Source: a virus
Length of the DNA stretch: 46,773 bases
Direction: 5' to 3' (one strand)
IMG/VR virus record: IMGVR_UViG_3300009009_000019
Coordinates: 1 to 46,773 of that record
Shown here piece by piece: positions 16,689 through 25,689 of this stretch (positions are counted from its first letter, which is position 1; every line of letters starts with the position of its first letter). Under the pieces are notes generated by a model, which worked only from the letters and a program-made list of their open reading frames with translations, searched no databases and was not told where the DNA came from. The position numbers and the translations under genes were made by a program.

Positions 16689-17606
16689 CTAATTTGATAC
16701 CTCATACTCAAGATAGTAACCGGCGGCATCAGGCGCGGCACTAAGGGAGTAGTTAAAACCTGAGAGCGTCAGTGACGTCTTCACAGGGGACGGAACGATC
16801 ACAAGGCCGGCAGACGGTTGGCTAACCGTAGCTCTAACGCTTGTCGGAGTGAAGCCAATGTTGTACGCTACCGAGCCAGTGGCTTCACCTACTGTCAGAG
16901 CGACAGAGCCGGAATGGGACATATATGTTGATTGTGCAGCACTTGAACCGATTAGGATGGTTTCACGTTCACGAACCTCCCTTGGAACAAGGGAGAAGGT
17001 ACGGTAACGTTGTTGACTAGAGGCGGATAAGCTAGCATACAGTGAAGCTGCTAACGCAGCAGCACGCTGTGCGTCAGGACGGTTACCTGCTGCTTTGATG
17101 TCCGCCGCAACGGACAACACCAAAAGCATATCGTCAAGGTTACAGAGGTCTGTATCGCTTGCAAGAGTATCGAGAACCTTCTGCCCTACAAACCGAACAA
17201 CCTGCGCTGTCAGCGGCACTGGCCACACTTCAAACGTCGTAAGGGTGTAGTGCGCCCACCGCTGTATCGGATCACTCGCTTCAAGAAGCTCGCTGTTGAA
17301 GGTGTTTAGTTCGTCTACCCCTATGCCATAGTCGACCTCGCGCCACGTGCCGTTATACTGCGCCTCCACTTTCAGTGGGCGGTTGTAGTTTATAGCCGGC
17401 TTCGCTGCTGTCCGCACACCGCCGGAGACGTCCACAGACGCTGTGTAGGTTAGTTCACTCCAATCCCGCAAAGCGGCTAGAAACTTCTGCTTGTTCGACA
17501 ACTGCACCTTCAACTCTGCGTCGGTGCCAGAGCCGACAGATGTCGACGCCCCGATCTCACCCTTTAGCATTGTGACGAGAGTTGAAAGTGCAGTTCTTGT
17601 CGCCAT
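16689..17606 (-). CDS. Head-tail adaptor / connector (gp11-like position)
   Basis: 305 residues. The N-terminal two thirds follow the pattern of phage adaptor proteins: helix around F-L-A-A-L-R-D-W, then N-R-P-L-K-V-E-A-Q-Y-N-G-T-W-R-E-V, then F-E-V-W-P-V-P-L-T and V-R-F-V-G-Q-K, then a D-L-C-N-L-D-D-M-L-L-V-L-S-V helix with an Ala-rich hairpin. The C-terminal 90 residues are a beta domain (V-A-L-T-V-G-E-A-T-G). It would sit below the portal and receive the tail tube. It lacks a signal peptide, unlike its downstream neighbours. Confidence 0.6.
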   Translation of the reverse strand: MATRTALSTLVTMLKGEIGASTSVGSGTDAELKVQLSNKQKFLAALRDWSELTYTASVDVSGGVRTAAKPAINYNRPLKVEAQYNGTWREVDYGIGVDELNTFNSELLEASDPIQRWAHYTLTTFEVWPVPLTAQVVRFVGQKVLDTLASDTDLCNLDDMLLVLSVAADIKAAGNRPDAQRAAALAASLYASLSASSQQRYRTFSLVPREVRERETILIGSSAAQSTYMSHSGSVALTVGEATGSVAYNIGFTPTSVRATVSQPSAGLVIVPSPVKTSLTLSGFNYSLSAAPDAAGYYLEYEVSN

Positions 17607-17607
17607 A

Positions 17608-17949
17608 CTACGTAGAAGTAACGGCCTCTCGACCAGTTAGAGTTTCGCTGTCGGGTACAGCTTGTGTCACAGAGGCTAACGCCTCCTCGAAGGACGCAGG
17701 AAAGCGAGGATTGGCAGAGCCAAACAGTGCGTTGACAACCTTCCTCGGGTACTTATGTGACAAGCGTGCAAGCTCAAAAGCAGGAGAGCGTTCGACGTCA
17801 GCAGTTTCCTCAACGACGGTCACTGCACTACCTTGCACTTTCTTGTTAAAAAGACAAGCTAGAAGCTGTGCCTCTGGTGGGGTGACAAGGAGCTTCGGCA
17901 CATCGTTCTTGTGCTCGTCGAGTTTTAAACGTATTGTTGCAGTTTTCAT
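17608..17949 (-). CDS. Small protein downstream of capsid genes
   Basis: 113 residues from the ATG at 17949 (M-K-T-A-T-I-R-L-K-L-D-E-H); a start at 18000 would run through a strong hairpin and is less likely. It has P-K-L-L-V-T-P-P-E-A-Q-L-L near residue 17, an E-rich middle and P-A-S-F-E-E-A-L-A near 87. No signal peptide, membrane segment or known motif. It ends one base before the adaptor start. Could be a head-completion or assembly factor by position only. Confidence 0.6.
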   Translation of the reverse strand: MKTATIRLKLDEHKNDVPKLLVTPPEAQLLACLFNKKVQGSAVTVVEETADVERSPAFELARLSHKYPRKVVNALFGSANPRFPASFEEALASVTQAVPDSETLTGREAVTST

Positions 17950-17963
17950 GTATGTGGGGAGAA

Positions 17964-17985
17964 GGTGGGGCCGTTTGGCCCCACC
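17964..17985 (-). terminator. Strong hairpin after the capsid block
   Basis: Perfect 9-bp stem GGTGGGGCC with loop AAAC (minus strand) and GGCCCCACC. It follows the capsid-linked gene stop (17997). The bases after it are TTCTCCCC, not a T-run, so it may be a terminator of limited strength or an mRNA-stabilising hairpin that lets the capsid message accumulate. Confidence 0.55.
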
Positions 17986-17996
17986 TGTTGCATCGT

Positions 17997-18638
17997 TCAC
18001 GGAACGAAGTAGTTGTACTTAATCGCCTTAACTACGTTCGTGTAGGCCATTCCGTCAGCGACGGTATAGCCCAACAACCTAAGTGCCTTCGCTCCCACAA
18101 ACATCGAGGCGTCGATGTTAGTGGCGACGGTTGTGTTAATTGTCGCAGAAGGAGTAATGGTAAACACAAGGCGCGAGCCTGTTCTGCTGTCTTCATTCTC
18201 ACCGTCCCACACAGGTGCGAAGGTGATAGTGCCGACAGCACTAGCGTGTGCTGGGCCAACGGTTACACTGATATTTCCAACCCAAGGACCTGGGTGAGGA
18301 GTGATACCAGAAGCTTGGTTTGTCCCACCAGCCGGCTGGGAAACCACAGAAGGCAGAACTAGCTCAACCTCACCACAGAGGTTAAAGTTTGTGCCTGAAG
18401 AGTTTGTGCCCCAGACCCTGGCACCTTGCCAGTTAGTCCATACAAGGTATGTGTCGTTCACAGCAAGGCCACCTGCGTAGACTGCTGATAGGTTCGTCAA
18501 CACGTTGTCGGAGGAAGCGTACAACACGTTAGTGCCGACGGTAACCGACTTAGCGTTGAGGAATGAAATGCTACGATGCTCGGCAAACACCTGCGTTGCA
18601 AGCGCCGCCACAGCGAGGAAGAGAACCATCTTTTTCAT
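17997..18638 (-). CDS. Secreted-type protein encoded directly after the major capsid protein
   Basis: 213 residues. Residues 1-19 form a clear signal peptide (K-K-M-V-L-F-L-A-V-A-A-L-A-T-Q-V-F-A). The mature part is beta-rich with Asn/Thr-rich turns (G-T-N-S-S-G-T-N-F). It follows the capsid gene by 18 bases, a place where phages often encode head decoration proteins, which do not normally have signal peptides. AAAGGA lies about 11 bases before the ATG. Role unknown: decoration, or an exported protein. Confidence 0.65.
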   Translation of the reverse strand: MKKMVLFLAVAALATQVFAEHRSISFLNAKSVTVGTNVLYASSDNVLTNLSAVYAGGLAVNDTYLVWTNWQGARVWGTNSSGTNFNLCGEVELVLPSVVSQPAGGTNQASGITPHPGPWVGNISVTVGPAHASAVGTITFAPVWDGENEDSRTGSRLVFTITPSATINTTVATNIDASMFVGAKALRLLGYTVADGMAYTNVVKAIKYNYFVP

Positions 18639-18656
18639 TAGCTAGTGTCCTTTCTC

Positions 18657-19745
18657 TTAGACCGCAACTTCGTACACACCGTGGCAGTTAAGCTGAGTGA
18701 CTTCGAGGCCACCAGTCCATGTCATGCTGCGCAGGAAAACCGCAGCGTTGTAGGGTCGCTCTGGGTCGAGGACCTTGTTTTCTTCGTTCGCCATCGGACG
18801 GAGCCGCAGGCGACGAGGATCAATGACGTAGCAGCGAGAGCTAAGGTTGTTGCTGTCGAGCCACGGGTCATAACGGAAGGTACCAAGACCCTTCATCGAG
18901 ATGTCGGTCATGCCGATGTCGTTCTTCCCGTTGTTGACGAAGCCCTCTTGGGTGTAGATGCCTTTCTCGTGAACCTCGTCCGCAAGAGCGTCGAGGAAGA
19001 CGCTACCGCACAAAGCCACCGAAGGCCTACCTCCCCACCGCATGAGCTGACGCAGTTCAGAGCGGAGCTTACGGGTTAGCGTTTGGTCAGTTCTGCTTGG
19101 CGTGATCGCCGGGCCAGTGTTGGCGCTTTCAGCAAGGCCCGTCAAGAAAGCACGATGCCGCCACCACGTGTAGTCAGAGCGTACAAGGCCAGCGGTGGTG
19201 CCGGTGTTGGGTGTGTCGGTCAGCAACGCAGTGATTCCAGGGACTTGTTTCGAGCCTGACCCATCACCCCACAACATATTGTTCATGCTAATGGCCCAAG
19301 ATTCGGTAAAGTCCGCAATGCGGGCCTTGAACGTCCCGCCTGCAATACGCACCGCCTCAGCGTTACTATGGTTCTTCATAGAACCATCGTTAGTCACCGT
19401 GATACCATCCTTCTTGAGTTCGGTCCAGGTGATAATAAGGTTCGCGACAACCTCGTACCAAGCCACCTGCGCTCGCCGGATGTTCTCCGCTTGGTCAAAC
19501 TCGAACAACTGGTCCTCACTGTAGCCTTGGAAGAAGCCAGTAGTGTCGGACATCATAGTTCCCTGCACAGCGGTAGAGATGTAGTCTTTACCGCCTGGGA
19601 ATGTTTCTTTATTTGCGTCCAGAATTTTCAGTAGTGGACGCTCCTGCAAGGCTTGCATAAGCGGACCGTTTTTGACGTAGAACGTCAGAAGGGCGTTTGC
19701 AAGGTCACCTGCAGCACTCATACCGATTGTAGTAAGTGTTGCCAT
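18657..19745 (-). CDS. Major capsid protein
   Basis: 362 residues. N-terminal helix around A-A-G-D-L-A-N-A-L-L, then a W-Y-E-V-V-A-N-L-I-I-T helix, a conserved N-N-M-L-W-G-D-G-S-G segment near 155 and R-R-L-R-L-R-P-M near 322. This matches HK97-fold capsid proteins of podoviruses. It is placed directly after the scaffold gene and forms the icosahedral shell. No Shine-Dalgarno motif is obvious upstream. Confidence 0.85.
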   Translation of the reverse strand: MATLTTIGMSAAGDLANALLTFYVKNGPLMQALQERPLLKILDANKETFPGGKDYISTAVQGTMMSDTTGFFQGYSEDQLFEFDQAENIRRAQVAWYEVVANLIITWTELKKDGITVTNDGSMKNHSNAEAVRIAGGTFKARIADFTESWAISMNNMLWGDGSGSKQVPGITALLTDTPNTGTTAGLVRSDYTWWRHRAFLTGLAESANTGPAITPSRTDQTLTRKLRSELRQLMRWGGRPSVALCGSVFLDALADEVHEKGIYTQEGFVNNGKNDIGMTDISMKGLGTFRYDPWLDSNNLSSRCYVIDPRRLRLRPMANEENKVLDPERPYNAAVFLRSMTWTGGLEVTQLNCHGVYEVAV

Positions 19746-19748
19746 ATG

Positions 19749-20798
19749 TTATACGTACTTTCCACCAGACGCCACAAGATTGATGACATCGTCAGGAGTC
19801 TTGGGTGCTGGAAGTGCTGTGGTGGAGGTACCGACAGAGGTAAGGGTACGACTGACCGAAGGCCTTGGCGTCAGGCGCCCAATACCTTTTGTTACATTCT
19901 CATACGCTTGCTCTGCAAGACTGATAACGTCTTGCTGAGTTTTTACCTGCGCGCTTTGAAGCATGGTGTTGAAACGACTTTGCACAAATTCCCACAGGCC
20001 GTCTGGCTCACTTGCGTTCACCTTTGGCTTGAAGTCTGGGTTTGTAGCGCGCTTCGCTTTATCCCAACTATTCACCGCTTCAACCATCGAGTTGCGAGAG
20101 CGAGTCTGTTCGGTTTCGATAGACCGCAGACGTCGTTGCTCCTCGACTTTTTGTTGGGCGAGTGTCTTGTTGAGTTGCTTTGCACGCTCTAGGCTGATCT
20201 TGCCTTCGTTGACCTCCTGTTGCAGGTCCTCGGGCAAGCCATCGCCGTTGACATACTGCTGTAAAACCTGCATGACCGGGGTCAATCGCTCAAGCGCCTT
20301 TGCTGGGTTTGTGTTCAGCAGAGCAGTTAGCTCAAGGGCGTCGTTTAACTGAGCATCAGTGATGCTGTTTGCTTCGCAGTATTGGTTCAACTTCACCACC
20401 CGCTCAGCCATTGGTTTTAGAGACTCAACCTCTTCACGGAGTGTCCTTGCCTCTTCGACCTTCTGCTGCCAACGGGGGTGCGCATGGAATGGTAGGTCTT
20501 CGACCTTTTCTTCTGTCTGCTCCGCCTTAGCGGGTTGTGGCACAGGTGGCGACTGTGCGTCGCTGTCTTTCTTTTCTTCGGCTGGCGGGGCCGACAGCTT
20601 GGCAGATAACTCACTAATGACCTTATCTGCTGTCTGTTCGCCTTCCGACGGAGACGGGGCCGTCGTAGAAGCTGGCGCTTCTGTAGGTTTAGCGTCTGTT
20701 GTGCTTGCCGGTGTAGACACCACCGGCGTCGCAGTTGCCTCGACTGACGGGGTCGTGGTCTCTTGTTTAGCGTCGAGAGTTTCAGTGTTGGGATCCAT
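19749..20798 (-). CDS. Scaffolding protein
   Basis: 349 residues, highly charged and low complexity. Residues 1-100 are Thr/Pro/Ala/Glu-rich; 110-240 are predicted coiled coil (K-V-E-E-A-R-T-L-R-E-E-V-E-S-L-K), with a long helix K-V-E-E-Q-R-R-L-R-S-I-E-T-E-Q; the C-terminal 90 residues are Thr/Ser-rich. Composition, length and position between portal and capsid are those of a phage scaffold that is removed during head maturation. The start overlaps the portal gene by 17 bases. Confidence 0.8.
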   Translation of the reverse strand: MDPNTETLDAKQETTTPSVEATATPVVSTPASTTDAKPTEAPASTTAPSPSEGEQTADKVISELSAKLSAPPAEEKKDSDAQSPPVPQPAKAEQTEEKVEDLPFHAHPRWQQKVEEARTLREEVESLKPMAERVVKLNQYCEANSITDAQLNDALELTALLNTNPAKALERLTPVMQVLQQYVNGDGLPEDLQQEVNEGKISLERAKQLNKTLAQQKVEEQRRLRSIETEQTRSRNSMVEAVNSWDKAKRATNPDFKPKVNASEPDGLWEFVQSRFNTMLQSAQVKTQQDVISLAEQAYENVTKGIGRLTPRPSVSRTLTSVGTSTTALPAPKTPDDVINLVASGGKYV

Positions 20799-22794
20799 TT
20801 TGGACTAGTGTGGGTTGTCCGCCCTCCACCGGAGGTGGTGCGAGGGCAGGTTGTTGTGGTTGCGGTGCAAGCGCCATTGGAGGTGGAAAGAATTCGGTAA
20901 CGTCGAGCTGTTCGTCGAGGCGCTTTACCGCTTCGCGGATAACAGCCTGTGGGCTAGCGCCCGACTGCAAAAGCGTAGGTGCCATCCGCTCGAAGTTGGA
21001 GATTTCAACGGCCTTGTTAGGGCGGCCGCTAGACGCGGCCTTGACTGTTAGATACACTTCGTGCAGGAAATAGTTCCTCTCGTCAGGAGACTCAGGTAGC
21101 GCCGCGCCTGGACCAGCAACCTCTTTTGCTGTCTGCAACGAGAAAGACTTCAGCATTAGCTCACCGCAAGCCTCACTAAGTGCCGCGTTGAAATCGTCAA
21201 GGTCGTCAACGTTAGACGACACCGTCGACATCCTACTCTGCTCCGCGATAGTTTGACCTGTGGCGGTTACCTTCGGTGAAGGTTGTCCCATGTTGGCGTC
21301 TTGTAGACCAACAGAGAAAAGCATGTCTTGCTCAAGGGCAGAAGTGTCGTACAGCGTCGGATTGATCTCCTTAACACCGAGAGGCATTATCAACTTTGTG
21401 ATGTCCTCACCGGGCTTCACACCTTCCAGACGCACAACGCAATGCGGGTCGCCGTTGACGATACGGCTGATGTCCTCTTCACTAAGATCCGCAGTGGTAA
21501 CATATTTAGGCAGGTTCGCCTTCCGGTGTTCCCGAAGGGCGTCGCGGGTGCGATTCCACTCCTTTTGCACACTCCGTAGGACGTCCACGTCTGATAGAGG
21601 GAAGACGCTAACAAGGCCAGGTTCGATCTCAGCGGCGTTGAACGTCAGAGCAAAAAGCGGATAGAAGCCACGTAGGGAAGGCTCTATCGGTGCTGGAGGG
21701 TCGACGTAGTCGTTGTATCCGTCAAGCACGAACAAGCGGCACTTCGTGCGGCTGTCAAAGACCTCAAACACGCAACCGAGACTGTCTTCACTAACAGCAT
21801 TAGGCGCCATGCCACCACGTTGCGGTTGGCTCTTATCCGCACTCGCTTCGCAGGGCTGTCCTTGGGCGTCGTACTGTGTAAAGCTACCCCGCACGGCTTC
21901 GCCATTTAACTCAAAAAACTCAATGATTTCCTCGATCGGTAGGAGATATTCTACCGCCACCCACCTGGCACCGATAAAGCCTCGCAGACGCCTGCACTTC
22001 GGATCAGGTATGATAGACGTTGAGGCCGGGAAGTCAAACACCAGCCGCTCTCGCATCTCACTATCAGAAGAGTCATACCCAAGCGACTGCACTAAGGTAC
22101 GTAGCTGCTCTGCTTCCGCACTGTCCTGGTCAATGGTCCCGTCTGCAAGCTGCGCAGCAAGTGACTTTGCCCGCTTCGCTCTCTCCACAAGGTTGTCTTT
22201 CGACGCGTCTGTGGTTCCGACCAGCGACTCCGCGTTCCGCACAACGCTAACGCGTGCAAAAGCAGCACCACAGATAAGCACACGGTTCACCAGGTCCTTC
22301 ATCTGACATTTGTAGTCGGGGGTCTGATGATCGGTGTTCCATGTATGAAGGCACGTAAGTGTTTTTCCGACTCGCTCTACCAGCTTCTTGTTAGCGTAGC
22401 CTTGCTCATAATCACTCAGCAAAGCAGATGCTTCTACGTCCGTTGGGTCCAGCATCAGTCTCTGCGCTGCGTCTAGAAGCTCCTCCTGCGTGCCGCCCCA
22501 GAGGACGTAGTCCAGGCGCTCACGTCGCTTCCACTCGGCCTGAGGATCGCGTGCATACAGCACCGCACCCTTTTGGTTTACCATTCGAAGAGTCAGATTA
22601 ACCGTATAGCGGTCGTCATGCGCGCTTGTCTGCCCGTTCCATTGCAGGCCAGCAACAAACTTAATGTTGTCCCGCATCCTGGCGTATGCCTCTTTGTGAA
22701 ACTTCTTCGCGTCCTTGATGCGTTGGACCCACTTCTCAGCGGACGACTTCACCCGTTCGGGTGGCTCAAAGACGTTAGAAGAGAGTGTGTCCAT
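20782..22794 (-). CDS. Portal protein
   Basis: 670 residues. N-terminal helix W-V-Q-R-I-K-D-A-K-K-F, then F-V-A-G-L-Q-W-N and Y-T-V-N-L-T-L-R-M-V-N, typical of the portal family. The middle contains E-Y-L-L-P-I-E-E-I and S-V-F-P-L-S-D-V-D-V-L-R-S-V, and a helix with T-A-T-G-Q-T-I-A-E-Q-S-R. The C-terminal 35 residues are Pro/Gln-rich. It forms the dodecameric DNA gate at the head vertex. Its ATG overlaps the terminase stop as TAATG. Confidence 0.85.
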   Translation of the reverse strand: MDTLSSNVFEPPERVKSSAEKWVQRIKDAKKFHKEAYARMRDNIKFVAGLQWNGQTSAHDDRYTVNLTLRMVNQKGAVLYARDPQAEWKRRERLDYVLWGGTQEELLDAAQRLMLDPTDVEASALLSDYEQGYANKKLVERVGKTLTCLHTWNTDHQTPDYKCQMKDLVNRVLICGAAFARVSVVRNAESLVGTTDASKDNLVERAKRAKSLAAQLADGTIDQDSAEAEQLRTLVQSLGYDSSDSEMRERLVFDFPASTSIIPDPKCRRLRGFIGARWVAVEYLLPIEEIIEFFELNGEAVRGSFTQYDAQGQPCEASADKSQPQRGGMAPNAVSEDSLGCVFEVFDSRTKCRLFVLDGYNDYVDPPAPIEPSLRGFYPLFALTFNAAEIEPGLVSVFPLSDVDVLRSVQKEWNRTRDALREHRKANLPKYVTTADLSEEDISRIVNGDPHCVVRLEGVKPGEDITKLIMPLGVKEINPTLYDTSALEQDMLFSVGLQDANMGQPSPKVTATGQTIAEQSRMSTVSSNVDDLDDFNAALSEACGELMLKSFSLQTAKEVAGPGAALPESPDERNYFLHEVYLTVKAASSGRPNKAVEISNFERMAPTLLQSGASPQAVIREAVKRLDEQLDVTEFFPPPMALAPQPQQPALAPPPVEGGQPTLVQNGSQH

Positions 22795-24287
22795 TAGAAG
22801 TCGCGAGTGCGGAGCTTACTAGCTAGCTCCCTCTCTTTAACGTTTTTCTTCATCCACCCAAGCGTGATACCTTGTGGCAGGGGCCACTGGCCTAAAAAAG
22901 GCACCTGCGATCGGCGCGCTTTTGTCATATCAGCCAGGCCCAGACCCAAGAGTGCAATCGTGTCAACAAAGTCGTCATGCGTCCCGTGGTCGAAGGTAAG
23001 TAACTCATGCATCGCGTCAGGGAGCCATGACTTAGCAAACCGTGGAAAGCGAACCTGCCCCTGGGCCATACGGCCACGAATCGACTGTGCGCGAACGCGC
23101 TTCTTTGCTGTAGCCGACACCTCTTCGATGTAAGCATACACACCCTCCTCCCGCATCCGCTTCTCTAGAAACGGACCTATGCTTTTACTGATGTGGTCAC
23201 GTCCTGCCCACCACGTTAGTGGCTTACGCCTACGACACACCTCAAGCATTGCCTCCACAACCTCGTCCGTCTTCGCTCTCTTCCACCAAACATCTGGCAG
23301 TATCCACAAAACACCCCGCTCGTCAACTCCTGCACTGACGATGCAGGTAAGGTCCCTCTCTTGCTCAAGGGAGACAGCGTGGTCACTTGCGGTGTAAATG
23401 TGCAGGTTGGAAGGAAGTTCGTCGGGATCGTATAAGTGGTCTGTGATCCAGTCACGATGGAAGAAGTCACCCTGCTCTGGTGTGGGGTCTTGCTGGTAAA
23501 GAGAAGAGAAAGTCTGGTCATTCTTTCGTGCCTCCCGCACAAGGTCAGAGTTGAACCACTCCGGCCATAGAAGCTCGCCAGGCGACCGTCCGAGAGGGTC
23601 GTTGTCTTTCGCGATGAGAGGTAACGAAACGACTTCCCACTCACCACGTTCAGAAGCTAACAGCCTACCAGCTAGGTCTTCCTCGTGGCGACGAGTTTGA
23701 ATAAGAATAACTGCGCCACCAGGCTTTAGACGAGGAATGAAGTCAGAGCAGTACCAGTCCCACTGCTTGTCCCTAACAACCTTACTGTCTGCGTCCTCCT
23801 GGGAACCGATGGGGTCGTCGATAAGGCCAAGGTCGGCGCGGTGACCGGCAATACCGGCGCCGACACCGGCACAGAAGTAGATGCCGTTGTTAGTCGTGGA
23901 CCACTCGCCTGCGGCCTGGCTATCCGCACAAAGGTCCATGTCAAGTGTTAGCTTGTGCTGCTTGACGATGTTGCGACCGAAACGACCGAATTGCTCTGCG
24001 AGAGTGTGGGCGTACGAGGCAGCGAGAATGCAGCGACCAGCTTTACGGGCCAGGTACCAAGGAGGGAAAAGACGACTTGTATAGGTACTCTTAGCCGAAC
24101 CTGGTGGAAGGAAAAGTGCTAGCTTACGTATTTCTCCTCGTTCAACCGCCTCAAGCTTTTCTATGACAAGACGATGGTGTCGCGCCGGCTCGTACCCACA
24201 GAGGCGAGCCCACTCACTCAGCGACGCGAGAACGCTACGACGTCTTAGTAGCAGTTCCGCTGCGCGCGATTGTTTCAAGCTCGGCAT
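22794..24287 (-). CDS. terL: Large terminase subunit (packaging ATPase/nuclease)
   Basis: 497 residues. Walker A L-P-P-G-S-A-K-S at 60-67, Walker B L-G-L-I-D-D at 153-158, and a coupling motif Q-T-R-R-H-E-E-D near 197. The nuclease domain begins at A-S-D-H-A (Asp302) and ends with H-D-D-F-V-D-T near 437-443, giving the acidic metal-binding set. It packages DNA into the prohead through the portal and cuts it. The start overlaps the small terminase gene by 53 bases. The packaging class (headful, cohesive or other) cannot be told from this alone. Confidence 0.92.
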   Translation of the reverse strand: MPSLKQSRAAELLLRRRSVLASLSEWARLCGYEPARHHRLVIEKLEAVERGEIRKLALFLPPGSAKSTYTSRLFPPWYLARKAGRCILAASYAHTLAEQFGRFGRNIVKQHKLTLDMDLCADSQAAGEWSTTNNGIYFCAGVGAGIAGHRADLGLIDDPIGSQEDADSKVVRDKQWDWYCSDFIPRLKPGGAVILIQTRRHEEDLAGRLLASERGEWEVVSLPLIAKDNDPLGRSPGELLWPEWFNSDLVREARKNDQTFSSLYQQDPTPEQGDFFHRDWITDHLYDPDELPSNLHIYTASDHAVSLEQERDLTCIVSAGVDERGVLWILPDVWWKRAKTDEVVEAMLEVCRRRKPLTWWAGRDHISKSIGPFLEKRMREEGVYAYIEEVSATAKKRVRAQSIRGRMAQGQVRFPRFAKSWLPDAMHELLTFDHGTHDDFVDTIALLGLGLADMTKARRSQVPFLGQWPLPQGITLGWMKKNVKERELASKLRTRDF

Positions 24288-24756
24288 TTGACAGAGACTC
24301 CAAGGAGCCTACCTTTTGCTCGATGGATTGTTTTGGTTTTCCAAGAAAACGATCAACTAGATACTGTGAGACATTCGCGACAACGTTCTTCGGTGCGTTT
24401 TCGTCGTCACGTAGCTCGATGAGTTTGTAGACACTGTCCTTCGCTGCGGTTTCGATAACACCAGCGAGTTCGTCCTTTCCTGCTGCGTCGAGTTCGTCTG
24501 CAAGGCGCCGACGTGCCCACGGCTGACGCAAGACCTGCGAGATCCACGGCTCAGTGTAGTTCGTCGCGAGAGCGATCTCCTTGTTGCTGTGCCCTCTAGC
24601 TTTCAACCACAAGATCATCCGGTGCTCTGGGCGCTCGTGGAGTATTGCCAGATTCGGCTCCGTCGGATTAAAGAAATCCTGCGGCCTTTCCTCCGTCTCT
24701 TCAAACATCCCGCGAAGCGGGCTGTTCTCGTAGAGCTGTGTGTTCGTCTCGTTCAC
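24235..24756 (-). CDS. terS: Small terminase subunit (DNA recognition)
   Basis: 173 residues from the GTG at 24756. A helix-turn-helix at about 53-85 (G-H-S-N-K-E-I-A-L-A-T, then W-I-S-Q-V-L) would bind the packaging site. It is followed by a helical oligomerisation region and a charged tail. It is first in the late arm, about 50 bases after the extended palindrome at 24802. No Shine-Dalgarno motif is visible. The assignment rests on HTH plus position directly before terL. Confidence 0.75.
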   Translation of the reverse strand: MNETNTQLYENSPLRGMFEETEERPQDFFNPTEPNLAILHERPEHRMILWLKARGHSNKEIALATNYTEPWISQVLRQPWARRRLADELDAAGKDELAGVIETAAKDSVYKLIELRDDENAPKNVVANVSQYLVDRFLGKPKQSIEQKVGSLESLSNAELETIARSGTATKTS

Positions 24757-25404
24757 GTTAAGTCACGAGGGACGATACTCCCGGCGCATGGCGTCGTTGT
24801 GAGTCTATTCCAGCTACTGGAACAGACTCTTTATTGCGAAGCAGGCAAAGCGGTTGCTTCAGCAAGTGCGCCAGCACTTCAGCGGGCAACCCCTCCCTCT
24901 CTCCTTCTCTCACTTTCTCTTTATCTCTTATACTCATTTTCCCCGCTACTTTATCACCTTCCCGCCAGCCCCTCTAAAGAGATTCCGTTCCAGCGAGTCT
25001 AGGTCAAGTTGAAATTTTTGGTGCGGTTGGGGGAGAGGCTTCCCTGCCTATAAAAGACCACCGTGGGGTGGGGACTGCCGGGGGTGGGTCGGCTGAAGCC
25101 GAGGCGAGCCAATGGGAGTCGCACGCGTGACGCGTAGGCGGGTGCGCGGATGCGTGGGCGTGACGCGCAAGGGGACAAGCGGGAGTCGCCTGGCATAGAC
25201 GATGCTGCGCAGCACACGGCTTGCCAAGCTGGGCGCAAGCGGTCAATGGCATGAAGATTGCTGGCAAAGCAAACGGTGTGCCAAAAGGCTGTCAGCAGAG
25301 CAAATAAAGATAGAATTACCCCTTGCCTCTTGCGAGGGAATGAGGGAAGATAGCGCCAGCCTGACAGCAAGGCCAAAAGCCAAGCGAGGCAGAAAGCAAG
25401 CAAT
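24757..25404. other. Gene-free region between divergent arms
   Basis: About 650 bases between the late-arm start and the first early gene. It contains the extended palindrome (24802-24828), a long CT-rich tract at about 24890-24950, and a G-rich segment at 25020-25190 holding paired direct repeats: GGGAGTCGC at 25114 and 25181, and CGTGACGCG at 25126 and 25159. Promoters for both arms are expected here, but I see no confident -35/-10 pair. Reading frames on either strand have biased, repeat-like protein sequence and are not called genes. Confidence 0.6.
24802..24828. repeat. Recurrent palindrome, extended copy before terminase
   Basis: AGTCTATTCCA, loop GCTAC, TGGAACAGACT: an 11-bp stem with one A/C mismatch. 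It is the longest hairpin of the family, positioned about 50 bases before the terminase operon start. Confidence 0.8.
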
Positions 25405-25602
25405 ATGCGATGGTCTATTTTATACGATAAGCGAACGGGGCGAAGAATCGCCTATATCGGCTTCCCTAGCCAAGCGAGCCGCGCAAAGCGAATATGGCTA
25501 GACTTTAGCAAGCTGCCATTACGGTCTAATTGGCCAGACATGCACGGCATTGCAGAGAAAGGCAAAGCGGATATTCATAATAACGAAATTGGCTTGTTAT
25601 AG
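25405..25602 (+). CDS. Small basic early protein
   Basis: 65 residues, basic, with W-S-I-L-Y-D-K-R-T-G-R-R-I-A-Y-I-G-F near the start and W-L-D-F-S-K-L-P-L-R in the middle. I do not recognise a family. The ATG follows GAAAGCAA, a leader shared by several early genes here. As the first plus-strand gene after the divergent region it is a candidate host-takeover gene, but that is inference from position. Confidence 0.55.
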   Translation: MRWSILYDKRTGRRIAYIGFPSQASRAKRIWLDFSKLPLRSNWPDMHGIAEKGKADIHNNEIGLL

Positions 25603-25648
25603 CTTAGCCCCATGCGCTGGCGAGCACGGCGCAAAGGCTAGGCTATAA
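25597..25648 (+). terminator. Hairpin at the end of the first early gene
   Basis: TTATAGCTTAGCC at 25597 pairs with GGCTAGGCTATAA at 25636 (12 of 13), with a GC-rich inner loop. It overlaps the stop codon of the preceding gene. There is no T-run, so it may be a weak terminator or a processing site. Confidence 0.45.
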
Positions 25649-25689
25649 CTTAGCTCTGGCACTAAGCCAGAAACAGAAAGAGAAAGCAA

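Noticed and set aside
24999-25403. 134-codon minus-strand frame in the divergent region
   Set aside because: Biased Ala/Arg/Pro/Cys composition from G-rich repeats, no leader and no family pattern.
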